Assembly (NCBI GenBank): GCA_946902875.1
Contig: OX336343.1
Coordinates: forward strand, 1,898,754-1,962,753
Reading direction: 5' to 3'
From: Nematopogon swammerdamellus
Lineage: Eukaryota; Arthropoda; Insecta; Lepidoptera; Adelidae
DNA: 64,000 nucleotides
Part shown: positions 36,101 through 48,100 of the stretch, one piece after another
How the letters are laid out: every line of letters begins with the position of its first letter
How positions within the stretch are numbered: position 1 is the stretch's first letter
Made by a program: the position numbers and the translations under genes
Notes under the pieces: model-generated
What the model was told of the DNA's origin: nothing
Database searches by the model: none
Seen by the model: only the letters and a program-made list of their open reading frames with translations

Positions 36101-39100
36101 AAAAATAATAATAATGATAATGATAATGACGAACCATACTGAATATGCATATGTCTCAATGAAATATTGTTATTGTTGTGTGTTCTTTATGGCGAAATAA
36201 ATATCTGAATCTGAATCTGTTTGTTTGAGCGCGTATGTAACCCTCCCGAAGTTATTGACATAAATAACGAAGCACCTTATATAGGGAGTTAAAGCTGTTC
36301 GCGTCTGTGACACCTCATGGTCCTTAAGTCACACGTGCCTCCTGGGTGGTGCCAAATGAACAGCAGTTAGCGTGTGGGAGATCTTCGGATCGACTGGGTT
36401 CACGACCACACCCTGGGAGAATCAATTATTTGTTTAATTTTTATTTTATTTTTATTTATCTCTTTATTTCAGCCAACTAGGGCCATATTGACAATACATA
36501 TTAAATGTCTTAACCTAAGAACTAAAATTACTTTTTCTCCACTTGTGTCTGTACGGGTCCCAATAGAGACCCGTATGCGTCATATTAGTCTGCTGACGCG
36601 GTGAATCAGGTGCGCGTAGAGTGGGCGCAGATTGCGTCCGCGGCACGGGCTTCGGCAGCGGCGCGGGCGTCGGCAGCGGCGCGGGCGTCGGCAGCGGCGC
36701 GGGCGTCGTCGGCGGCGGCGCGGGTTGCGTCTCCTGAATGTGCAGGACGGCAGTTGTAGACAGCTCCGGCGCGGCCTCAGCATACTTATGGCGCGCGACC
36801 TCACGATGAAGGTCGCGATTGTAGCGCCGGAACACCACCCCGGAGGGCCAAAACTCACTGCGAAGGAATGTCTTCACCTTCTCGGCAGGAATGCACAGCT
36901 TGAAAGCGCAAACGTTCGTGTCAGCCCAGTGAGAAGGAAGAGCCTCGACACTCTCAACTCGCTCAGCCTTATCCTGGACGTGGCGGATGAGGTCCTCGAT
37001 CTTCATGTCCTTTCGCAGGCGAGACACGTAGATGAGAGCCGTGCGGGGAGCTGCCTTCAAACAGCTCTCTTCAGGGGGCGCAGATCCGCGCTTATTGCAC
37101 CTCTTCCTTCTCTTCTTCCTGCTCTCGACGAGTACGAACCCGTCTTTGTCACGTGCAGCCTCCTGCCGACAGTCGGGACGCGGTTCCAAGCGCGGGGATA
37201 CCATTGTTGTTTTCTCCACCGTTTTACTGATACGCTTCGTCATAGATCCGCGTCGCCTTTTCGGACGAGCGGCAACGGGGCGGGTGGGCAGAGGAGCGGG
37301 AGGGGTGCGCAGTGTAGAAGTCGAGGCATCAACAGCACCATCAGCGCTTACGTAGCATACCGGCGTCGATGTGCAATCGCTGGGTGACGACACTTGAGCA
37401 CCTCGCCTGCGCATATTGATGTTGCGTACACTCAGCGTTTCGTTCGGTGTTCCCACTTGCGGAATGCGATCAGGCTGCAGAGACGGGGTTATCGGCCGGA
37501 GTGACTCGGAACATGACAATTTCTCAACTGCCTGTTTCAGCTGTTGAACTTCCGGGACGAGAGATGTTGGCCCCTACGCCGCTGTCGCTCCACAGTTTCC
37601 CTTCAGTTGAGCTATGTCCGCTTTTATGATCACCAAATCTTTCAGGAAGGCCGTAACGTAGACGTGGTCGAAGGACACAGGCGGCAACTTATTGAGGTCG
37701 TACGCCACGAACCTTGGCACGTCGTCGGGGTCTGTCTGCTTTAAGATGGTGATGATGTCCTGGATAGTCTTCTTCTTCCGATTTTCTCCCTTGCGAGTCG
37801 GCCTTCTTGACGGAATGCACGCACAAAGCAGAACTCTCGCGGTCTCAACGTCATCTTCGGTGAAGGCGGACTCACAAATCCGGATGATGCTGAAGGCTGA
37901 TCTTCGGTGAAGGCTAGTACTTCGTTCACAACCATATTGCATTTATCGCACGCCATTTTCGCTTACTTCGCAGGTGCGTCTAGAGTGCATCGTGTGCGCG
38001 TCCGTCGCCGACCGATGCAAGCTCAGTACTATTATACCGCCATAACAGTTCACTGTGTTCCGGTGCACCTCCCGGGGACCCAAAAGCAGGTGGGGATGGC
38101 TGTGGTGAGGAGTAGGTCAGTAATCCCGACGCGGATTCGCTGTTCCGACGTGATGCATCGACACGGTTGACAGGGAGACTCGGTGAGACGGTTATTCCGC
38201 TGGCCGCCCGCCGGTGGTACAGGGGCCCAATCGCGTCTAACCAACGCGAGAGGCTGCCCTGGTAAACCGGCGCATAATCCCGGAGTGGTCCGTCGTGCCG
38301 GTTGGTGAACGGAGTAGGGGTCCCGGCGGCCACTTCCGGGGGGAGGGGAGGGGGGGGGGGACCGGGGGCCCTTCCGTCTTCCGTGTCGGCGCACCACTAA
38401 CCTGAGCAGTAAGCGATGGTCCACGCTTTGCACGTGAATCACCACAGCCACCCTTCACGCTCTTTCCCCCCCTCTTACTACAACCATGGCAGTACAAAGA
38501 AAGAACAACTTTCAATCAGCTGTGCACACCCCTACACCACTATTTAGCGTTGACTTGACCAACGTGCGGGGGTTGCACACCAATCTTAATGCCGTCAATC
38601 ACCACGTGAAGAGGATGAAGCCGGCCTTGCTTTCTCGACGAAAACGCAAATATCTCGCCCTGCCGACACTTCTTACCTGCACCACCCCGGCTACACCCTG
38701 GATGAAGCCTTCCGCTGGCGAGCCGGAGTCTGCCTGTTTGTCAGGGCTGATATTTCCTGTCGTCGCCTGCGCTGCATTGAGGACTCCGAGCTCTCAATAC
38801 TCTGGCCCCACGTGGATCTGGGAACGGTGTCGGGGGTCCCAATAGGTCGCACTCTGGCAATGCGGAGACAGCTCGGTTATTCGAGTACCTGAGTGGAGCG
38901 GTAGACAAAGTCCAAGAGCGGTTCCCCACCGCGGATTTGGGTTTCCTTGGAGACTTCAATGCCCATCACAAGGCATGGCTAGGCTCCAGGAGAACTGACT
39001 TTGCGGGGAGAGCCGCCTACGACTTCGCCCTGACGCATGGCCTGTCTCAACTGGTGGACCAGCCCACCAGGCTGCCAGATATAGACGGTCATGGACCCTC

Positions 39101-42100
39101 TCTGCTGGATCTTCCGCTGACGACAAACCCCACTGGATATAAAGTCTCAGTGAGAGCCCCGCCGGGTTCTTCTGATCATTGTTTAGTGGGGTCCACGGTG
39201 TCATCTTCGCCTCCTCAGTCCCGTACTGGAGGAACGCGTCGAATTTGGCACTACGCGTCAGCAGATTAAGATGAGATGCGAGAACACTTCGCATCCTACC
39301 CTTGGAGAGAGATCTGCTTCAGTTCGGACGATCCGTCAAAATGCGGTAATACCGTTGCCGATGTGGTTCTGGGGGCAAAGGAAATGTTTATTCCCAGCGC
39401 CTCTGTCCACCTCGGTGGTAAAAGCCAACCATCGTACAGCCGCGACTGTGCTGATGCTGTCGCAGCTAAATGCACAGCTTATCGGGCATGGTCGCGTGCC
39501 CGTGCCGGACGTGAATCAAACGTATCCGAACAGACGATGGAATACAACCGCCTCTCCAGATCCTGCAAAAGGGTTATTGCCAGGGCCAAATTTGACTACA
39601 TCGGCGACAGACTGAACCAGCACCCAACTGGGAGCTGTGAGTTCTGGTCTCTCGCCAAATCTGTCGAGTCGAATTTCTGCCGCTCCTCTCTTCCACCTCT
39701 GCAGTGTCCTGGAGGCTCACTTGCCCACTCCGCAAAGGAGAAAGCCGACTTACTGGTATCTCTCTTTGCGGGGAACTTCAACCTGGACGATGGGGGTGCC
39801 ACTCCCCCAGCCATACCTAGGTGTGAGAACTCCATGCCGGAAGTACAGTTTCGATAACAGACTGTACTGGCGGAGTTTCTCTCCCTATACGTCAGGAAAG
39901 CGTGTGGGCCGGAATGGATTCCTGCATTGGTGTTAAAATAGTGTGCTCCCGAGCTGGCTCCAGTGCTGACGCGCCTATTCCGTATCTCCTACTCCAATGG
40001 CTGTGTGCCGGCGGTCTGGAAATCTGCGTTTGTGCAAGCGGACCCCAAAAAGGTTTTTTTTATTGACAGCGCGTCGTATGGCGCCGAGCCACCCATAAGG
40101 TGTCTAACGACGCCCATGGACATTCGGTCGTATGCGGGGGTTCCGAATACCATGCCGAGCATTGCTTATGGTGCCCATTCACGGCCCTCTTGAAGGACCC
40201 GAGACTGTACTTGGGGGGAAATATATGTGCAGGGAGAGCGTTCCAGAGTTTACCGGTTCTGTAGAGGAAAGATCTGCAGAATCGATTGGTACGCATCCGC
40301 GGTAAGTCCAGCGTGTAGGAATGCAATCCCTGCCCAGTGCGCGTGGTGCGAAGGTGGAAAGGGGACGGCGGGATCACATTAAACGGCCCCTCCGAGTACT
40401 CCTCACGGAATAAGCGATAGAGTACACTTAGGGAGCCGACATCCCTACGGTGTTGCAGTGGTTCTAGATCGCAGGACACTTCGGGGTCACCTACTAGTCG
40501 CACGGTTCGACGCTGGATTGATTCCAGAGGCGCAAGCTGGTATTTGGCAGAGCCATCCCACAGGTGCGAGCAGTACTCCAAGCAGGACCTGATCTGCGAT
40601 TTATAGAGAAGCAGCTTTTGGTGTGAAGTACCGTCGCACCTTATTGAGTACGCCCAGCTTTTTAGAAGCCAGCTTGGCCTTCCCCTCGATATGGCGACGA
40701 AAGTTCAGGTCGTGCGACAGTTCGACTCCGAGGACCCCGAGGTGTTCACTTAATTTAAGCGACGTGCCTTGGAATGAAGGAACCGGTGTGAACGCCGCTC
40801 TCTTCGCACTGAACACGCGATCTTGTGTCTTGGAAGCGTTGAACTCGACCAAATTACTACGGCCCTATTCGGAAATAGAGTCGAGTGTGTGTTCGAGCTC
40901 AGACATAAGTCTTCGCCTCTTCTCATCCACAACATCCCGACTGGCTGAAGGGTGACTGGTGTAGGATCCGTGTGCCGTACTGTCATCAATGTATGTTGTC
41001 CAGAGACAGCATATCATTGATATGCAGAAGAAACAGCGTGGGTGACAACACAGATCCTTGGGGTATGCCGGCGTTCACTGACATGTCCGACGAGCAACCG
41101 TAGTGCACGGTTGCTGAATGAATGCTACGCCCATGCAGGAAGTCGGCGAAGAAACAAGAAACAAGAAACAAGAAACGTAGGCACACACACCGCACACGTA
41201 GGTAGGTAGGTAGGTAGGTAGCTAGTTTTAGAGCGGCGGCGGCCTAGTGACCTTGTGACTTACTTACAACAATAGCTGTTCTGCGTTTGAACATAGTACG
41301 GCCATTGACCCCGTACAATGCAAGCTACCTACTGTTACACACAGGTCTAGTTACTTTGTGACTTACTTACAACAAACAGCTGTTCTGCGTTTGGACATAC
41401 AACGGTCATTGACCCCGTACAATGCAAGCTACCTACTGTTACACACAGGTCTAGTGACCTTGTGACTTACTTACTATAAACAGCTGTTCTGCGTTTGAAA
41501 ATTTCTCGAAAAGTTATGCTAAAAACATATAATTTTTTTTTGCGTAACGTGTTTACTTGAGATGAATAACGAAGCACCTTATATAATGTCTTTCAAAATT
41601 AGTTAATAGTACGCTAAGAGAGGGTTCTGTATCGGAAATAGATCACTTTTGAAGAACAAATAATTTTTGTTCGCACAAAAACATTTTTTCTATGTAAAAT
41701 GTAAAAAAAAATTCTTAATCATTTCAGTTTCATGCCAGGAACAAAAAAGTCTTCCAACACATAGATCCCTTTCTTTCAGAAATTGTGAAAACCACAATTT
41801 TAGTTTTATTAGTATGGAATAGAAAGAATTTGATTTTTTTTACCAACTTACAAGTGTTATGTCATAATGATAATTAAGACTTTTTTGTTACTGTTATGAA
41901 ACTGAATCGATTAGGCTATAAAAATGAACCACCTATTTTTTTATTTTATTAAATACATAAAACAACAATATTTTACATTAAAAAAGAAGCCCAAAGTCCA
42001 AAAAAAATGTATATAGGTTTCCACCCCATTTCGTACCCTGCTGCGAACCGGTTAATATTAGAGGTCCAAACCGGTTCTGAACCGGCTTTTAGGCTTCAGG

Positions 42101-45100
42101 TTCGGGTTTTTTTGAACCGGTTCGCGACCAAACTGGTTCGCTCGTTAAAAAGGTTCTTCGAACCGGTTCGGAGAACCCGAACCCCATTTCGAACCGGTTT
42201 TCAGTCCCTGGTTAGCACACACCGCACGCCAACTTCAGCGGCGCGCCAGGGGCGGCGCGGCGCAGCATGGACGCAGAGGAGGGGAAAATGCCGCGTCTCT
42301 CGCCTCCCGCGGCCGGCCGCTCCTCTGCGCACCGCGCCCGTCTTGGCCCGCTTGTTTTTTAAACTTGCCGATGGATTTTTTGTTGGATTCTTTTGCAAAT
42401 AATTTTCTTCAAAATTCTTAATCATAATTGTACAATAAAAACGGACGGAGGAATTTTGCGGAACAGAGTTTCGGTCGTCACCTTGAAAAAAAATTATGCA
42501 TATAAAAAAGTTGTTGGATTCTTATGCTTATTGATGTACGTAATAATACTAAGGTATATTCCGATTAAAGAACCGACTGAGCAATTTTGCCGAGAAAAAT
42601 ATAGTAAAAAAACACATTTTGTTTTTAATTCACTATTTCCATATACAAAAAATGTTGGATTTATTTACGTACTTATTCATATAAATAATACCTACCCTAT
42701 GGCGAAGTAACTTTGGACGGAGCAATTTGTCTATAGGAGTTATATTAAATTTTCACTTTTCTTTGAATATACCCAACTTCCCGTAAAAAAAAATGTTGGA
42801 TTATTTGTCAGTCGTAATTCCGAACATTACTCCAAGATATTATCAAAGTTTCATTGACTGAGGAATTAATGTATGGGTCTCCATACATCAAAACTCCTGG
42901 TTGACTAGTGTATCAAGCCAAAGACCCAGGTTCGAATCCTGGCCGGGATGTATTTTTTCCAATGATTTTCGTTTGCATTTGTCTAATAAAAATATATATG
43001 TTTTGTTAAATTTCTCGAAAAGTAATTCTAAAAACATAAAAAAAAATTTCCGTTAACGTGTTTATTTGAGTGTCTATGTAACCCTCCCGAAATTTTTGAC
43101 ATAAATAACGAAGCACCTAATATAAATTAAATTTTAAATTGCAAACTTGCACATTATCAAAATAAAAAAACAAGACGCTCACTTGTCATAAACCTCTTTT
43201 TCCGGCGCGTCGCACTGCTCGGCGTCCGCGAGAAATCCGCCGCCGTCCGGAGAGTCGCTGCCGCACTCCTCCAGAGGGCTGATCATCAGCGTGTCCTCCT
43301 TGCCGCCCGCGACCGCCCTCACCGGCTCGCCCTTCAGCAGTATACCTAGCAGGCCGTCTTTGCCGGAGCTCCTGTACGTCGCGTTGTGCCAGACGGACTT
43401 GTGCCGGTGCACCGGGAGCCTCCCGTCTCTCTCGTCGCTCTCGTCGGCGCGCGGTGTCAGCTCGTGGTCCCTGCAGTAGCCGACGACGTCCCTCTTCTGG
43501 TAGATCAGCCGCTGCAGCTGCTGGAGGCGTATTATCTCTTGCGTCCATTCGCTTTTCGCGCAGTCGTAGTATTCCATCGATACTTCGCGCAGCTGAAAAT
43601 GTTATTCAAATTTTCAAATTAAAATTCAAGACTTTTATTTGCAAACAAATACAACAGAAAACATAAAACAAAAGAAAATATATAATAAAAACAAAAATAA
43701 TTAAATGCTTATAACAAAAAAAGAACAAGAACCCTTTGGCTCTGGAAGCATTATTTATAAATCTTCCTTCGCCTACACCAGGTGGCGGCCGCGATCGGCG
43801 CCGGCGCATTACTCTCGAAAAAAAATCATTTTGGAAGATTTTTCCATAAAACTACATGAACTAACATATGGATTGTATTTACAGATAAATATTCTAGCTA
43901 TAAATGGCATTTTTTTATTTACATTACGTATTCTAGGTGACAAAATTATTTTGTAAAGTTGTTCTATGTGAAAATCGCGACCTCTCTCAGGTTTTTTTTT
44001 TTTATAAATTTATTAGACCGCGAATCGGTCATATAGTATTTTTATTATAAACACTAATAAATAACGGACCTAATCATACCTTTCTTGTGTATCAGCAGCC
44101 CCCCGTGTCGTTCACAATAAAATTTGTATGTGGAAATTTCTATGGTTTGTATTATTTGTATGGAGAAAACTAGGTCACAAAAATTGCTTATTTCTCGTAA
44201 ATGTACTGCATACAAACACTATACGGCATATATTATTTCAACTACAGGAACTAAATGACACTTCTATCACCTCACTTTATCCAGAAAACAGATTTATATC
44301 GAGAAACAAGCCTCTAAAAACAGCCAAAATTGGTACCGAAAAGGAGGCATTTTCTTAGTATTTTTACGAAAAATTCAGATCAACTCAGCACAAACAAATG
44401 CACTCAATACATCCGGAATATAATGAAAAAGAGAAAAAACATCACTTATGGGTTCATCTGCACAAAAAAACACTCAGCAAACCCGAAAACAGAAGAGCAA
44501 CGTACAACGCCCTCCTAATATAACCGCTGTCTTGATGACACTGACAGGGCGGTAAATCTGACATTTCTCTATGGGAGAATGTTTGTCGCCTAAAGGCTAA
44601 AGGATCTACTATTTGAATTAATTACTGCCAGCATCTCACGGCTAAGTGAGATACAAGAATAAAATAATTTTGTTGGGGCCTCCCAACGAAACACGGAAAA
44701 AAAAGAAAGCGGCCGATATCGGCCGCTCCATTCGTAAAGGTATAATCTATAAAGCGGCCGATATCGGCCGCTCCATTGGCAAAAGGTTAAAGAGAAAAAC
44801 AACACATTGTTCGCAAAAAGGATGCGGCACAGCTCTTATTCCTACGGCGGCGAACCATAAGAAAGCTGATTTTAGGCCTAACCCCATAGAGAAATTACGT
44901 CTATGCCTAACCCTAACATGTTTACATAATTTCGACTACTTACTAATAAAGAAACTATTTTAAAACGCAAAAATAACAAAACCAAAAGATACATAAAAAA
45001 GGGAAAAGAAAAAAAAAGAAATAAAAGAAGAAAATTATTAATTAAATTTAAGAGAAGACCGAAGTTAGTCGCGCGGTAACATGTTAGTTATGTTTTTTTT

Positions 45101-48100
45101 TTATGTAAACCAGTGGTGCCCAAACGGTCGAACGCAATCGACCGGTCGATCTCAAGAGGCTTTTAGGTCGATCGCTGAAAATAAATAAATCAAAAAGTGA
45201 CTCATAGAAACATTGTATATTGTATTGTATTGTATATATTTATTGCACTCAAATAGAATATGGGCAAAAGGTAACACTTAATGCCTCTAGGCATTTTCTA
45301 ACAGGGTTCCTTTGGGGTATGATAACTGCTAGGTGAGTGGCGGAAGGAGAAATTGTATGGTATGACAGAAATATTATGGTATGACAGATGTACGGGAATA
45401 CAAAAGATAGATAAACTTAAATATGAATAATTAAATACTATACCTATATACCAGAGAATAAGATAGACTAAATATACTTAGTTTTTACATATCATATATA
45501 TTTACTAACTCTGAACATGAGAGACATACTTTTGGATCAGAAAAATTAAGTTGACAAAAAGTGCTTCTTTAAAAGAATTTTGAATGTGTGAATGGAAGAA
45601 GAGAGACGGAGATTGACAGGGAGCTGATTCCACAGACGAGCTGCATGTATCGTGAATGAGTCCGAATATGATGTAGTAGAATGGGAAGGAATAGTCAGCA
45701 CCAAGTTATCATTTGACCTTAGCGATAGCCCGTGGGAGCTGAGAAAGGAAAAACGATCACTTAGGTATTTAGGAGCATTGGGGTTAAGCAATGTGCAGTA
45801 GAGAAGTGATAAGACATGACTATTCCTGCGAAGGCGGATATCGAGCCACTGCAAACGATTTCGAAAATCTGATATATGATCAAAATTGCGCAAACCAAAG
45901 ATGTATCGGATACACAAACATCAAAGAATTCATAATATTTGACGGACGTGACTAACATTTTCTGGGTGGCGTCGTCTTCCACAAGGACCGCAATAGTAAC
46001 CAATATAAAAGATATCTTTCAAGGATGTGAACTCCATTTGAGCAAGATTTATTTAATTTTGTTTATTAATAGAATAAATTACACCCCATGCAGTTTGGAG
46101 GGAAGGTGTGGAACTCAGCTTGCGGTGGCTTCACCGAACATATCCGGTCCCATCGGCAGTAGAGGAGGGTGTTAATCGAGGTCGGGACTAGCGAGTGGCC
46201 ACTCTAAATTTCCCGCGCATGCTTCACATTTCGGATCGCATCAAGCCCTCGTCACCTAGTCTGCGTTGACTAGGATGCGGGGAACCACCAGTCCCCTCTC
46301 TCTACCTATCCATATTCTGTAGGATGCTTCCAGTGACGTTTTCGAAGCTCTCTCCATATATGAGCTTAGCGTCGATCTTGGGAGCCCTAGATTCTTGAAG
46401 AGACTGTAGAGCGACTTCGCTGGTAGTCCTCTTGCTCCGACTTCCACAGCGAAGAGATCAGTCTTGAATCCGTTTCTCACAATCCGGTGTAAGTTGCAGT
46501 ACTTGTTAAGTTTGAATGGTTTAATGAATGAAGTATGTATGGTTTATCTACTGTAAAATAACAGAAATAGATAGTACTTCTTTCAATATTACAATTTAGA
46601 CTAAAAACATGACAGTACATTTAGCTGGCGACTCACCAGGTCGTACATGGGCTGCTGCTCGTAGAGCGGCTCTAGAGGCGTGAACAGCACCAGCAGCGGG
46701 CCGCCGTGCGCGTAGCGCTGCAGGCCGTACGCCTTCTGCCACGCGGGCCGCACGCGCGCCGCCGGCTGCGCCAGCCGCTCCAGCGTCCACGCGCCCAGCG
46801 CGCCCTCCGTCCAGTCACCCTCGCCGCTCCCGTACTCCTGCCGCCGCACCGCTCTCATACATTTTTGTTTCTTAGGGTTGCGTATCCGTCGTGCGGGACC
46901 CTATTATTAAGTCTACTTTGTCTGTCGTCAAATGCTTCATATTAGTTCCGAGTGTATTTCCTGAATCCTTTAACCTGGGTGTCTTCAAGCGTCGTATTAA
47001 CGGACTAGACAGCTTAGCAACAGTCTGCAAATCTGCTGGCATGGCACCTAACTGAGCGTGGTTTCGCGAGGAGAGGTGATTTTGGCTCTGTCGACTGCAC
47101 CATTGGTCTCTCGGCACAGCCACCCATGCTGGTTTAAATAAAAAAAAAAGTTCAAATTCATGTCAGTCAGTCAGTCGTGTAAGCGTCCACTGCTGGACAT
47201 ACACCCCTCCAATTTTCCTCCAGGCTTTCAGCGTTACAGAACCACTGCTTTCCGCCGACGTACTTGATGTCGTCGTCCCACCTGGCTGCATCATTAGTTC
47301 AAATTCATGATTAGTTAAAATGCTTCATACTATTTTCGGTACATGTCGCGCATACACTTTTTAGTTTCTTATATGGGGACCGCCGTGATTTTTTTTTTAC
47401 TTTTTCTTATTTGTTGTTATATCCGCCATAATAACACATATTCTGTGAAAATTTCAACGTGCTACCTATTACGGTTCAAGAGATACAGCCCTCGGACGGA
47501 CAGACGGACGGACGGACAGACAGACAGACAGACGGCGTAGGCTTAGTAATAGGCTTCCGTACGGGATACGGAAACCTAAAAAAGACCGTTGTACCGTGTG
47601 GGGCCGGTACTTTAAAAGAATAGCCCCACTGCATCTCTCCCAGTGTATGTCGTAAAAGGCGACTAAGGAATATGACTCCCTTCATAAATTACTAGGTGGT
47701 AGGGTTTAACCCGCATGGCTTGGTACCACCGCACTGAATGGAAGATCGGTCGAAACGACTATGTAAATAGTTCGTGCTTTACGTCCAGTTCAGTGTAGCC
47801 GGCACGACCGAAGGGAAGCGCTGACGTGGCACCAAGTTCACCCAGTGTTATTGGCTTACATCACGGATGTTGTAGGTGATGTAGCCAACCGTGTCATCAT
47901 CATCAGCCTGTATCGATCCACTGCTGGACATAGTCCTCTCTCAAGGCACGCCACCACACGCGGTCTTCCGCTCTTCTCATCCATGCACTCCCGGCTACCT
48001 TTTTTAGGTCATCTGTCCACCTAGCCGGGGGGCGTCCCACGCTACGTTTGCTTGTACGTGGCCTCCATTTTAGCACCCGTCTACCCCATCGGTTGTCGGG

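Larger units (their letters stand above)
36328..40053 (+). mobile_element. APE-type LINE family L, copy 3
   Basis: It starts GTCACACGTGCCTCCTGGG, the same 5' end as copy 2. An insertion occupies 36428-38030; then the leader resumes with 'CATAACAGTTCACTGTG' and continues to the endonuclease ORF. The ORF shows TNVRGLHTNLNAV (38559), GDFNAHHKAWLGS (38950-38990) and SDHCLVGS (39170-39195), a linker with an NRLSRSCKR segment, and an RT start that breaks off at 40053. Stops and frameshifts are present. Confidence 0.75.
34228..42913. mobile_element. composite 2: foldback-type element with 1.7-kb near-identical arms
   Basis: Arms 34228-35958 and 41156-42913 are inverted copies differing by scattered changes; predicted frames in one arm are repeated in the other almost residue for residue. 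Ends read TGTAGTCAAC and, inverted, TACACTAGTCAACC, resembling the composite 1 ends. TCAA at both junctions (34224-34227 and 42913-42916) may be the target duplication. The interior holds part of MITE-A copy 2 and LINE copies 3 and 4. It fills TXNDC11 intron 7. No transposase was found. Confidence 0.75.
33830..43120. mobile_element. MITE-A copy 1, split by later insertions
   Basis: The termini AAGGTGCTTCGTTATTTAT (33830) and its inverse (43102-43120) continue with 'TCAAAAATTTCGGG-GGGTTA' on both sides. Removing 34228-42913 leaves about 610 bp, similar in size to MITE-A copy 2 (35546-36284). A tRNA-like sequence lay inside it before composite 2 inserted. Confidence 0.65.

Noticed and set aside
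36632..37387. 251-codon frame on plus
   Set aside because: Antisense shadow of the GC-rich ORF1-like coding region on minus.
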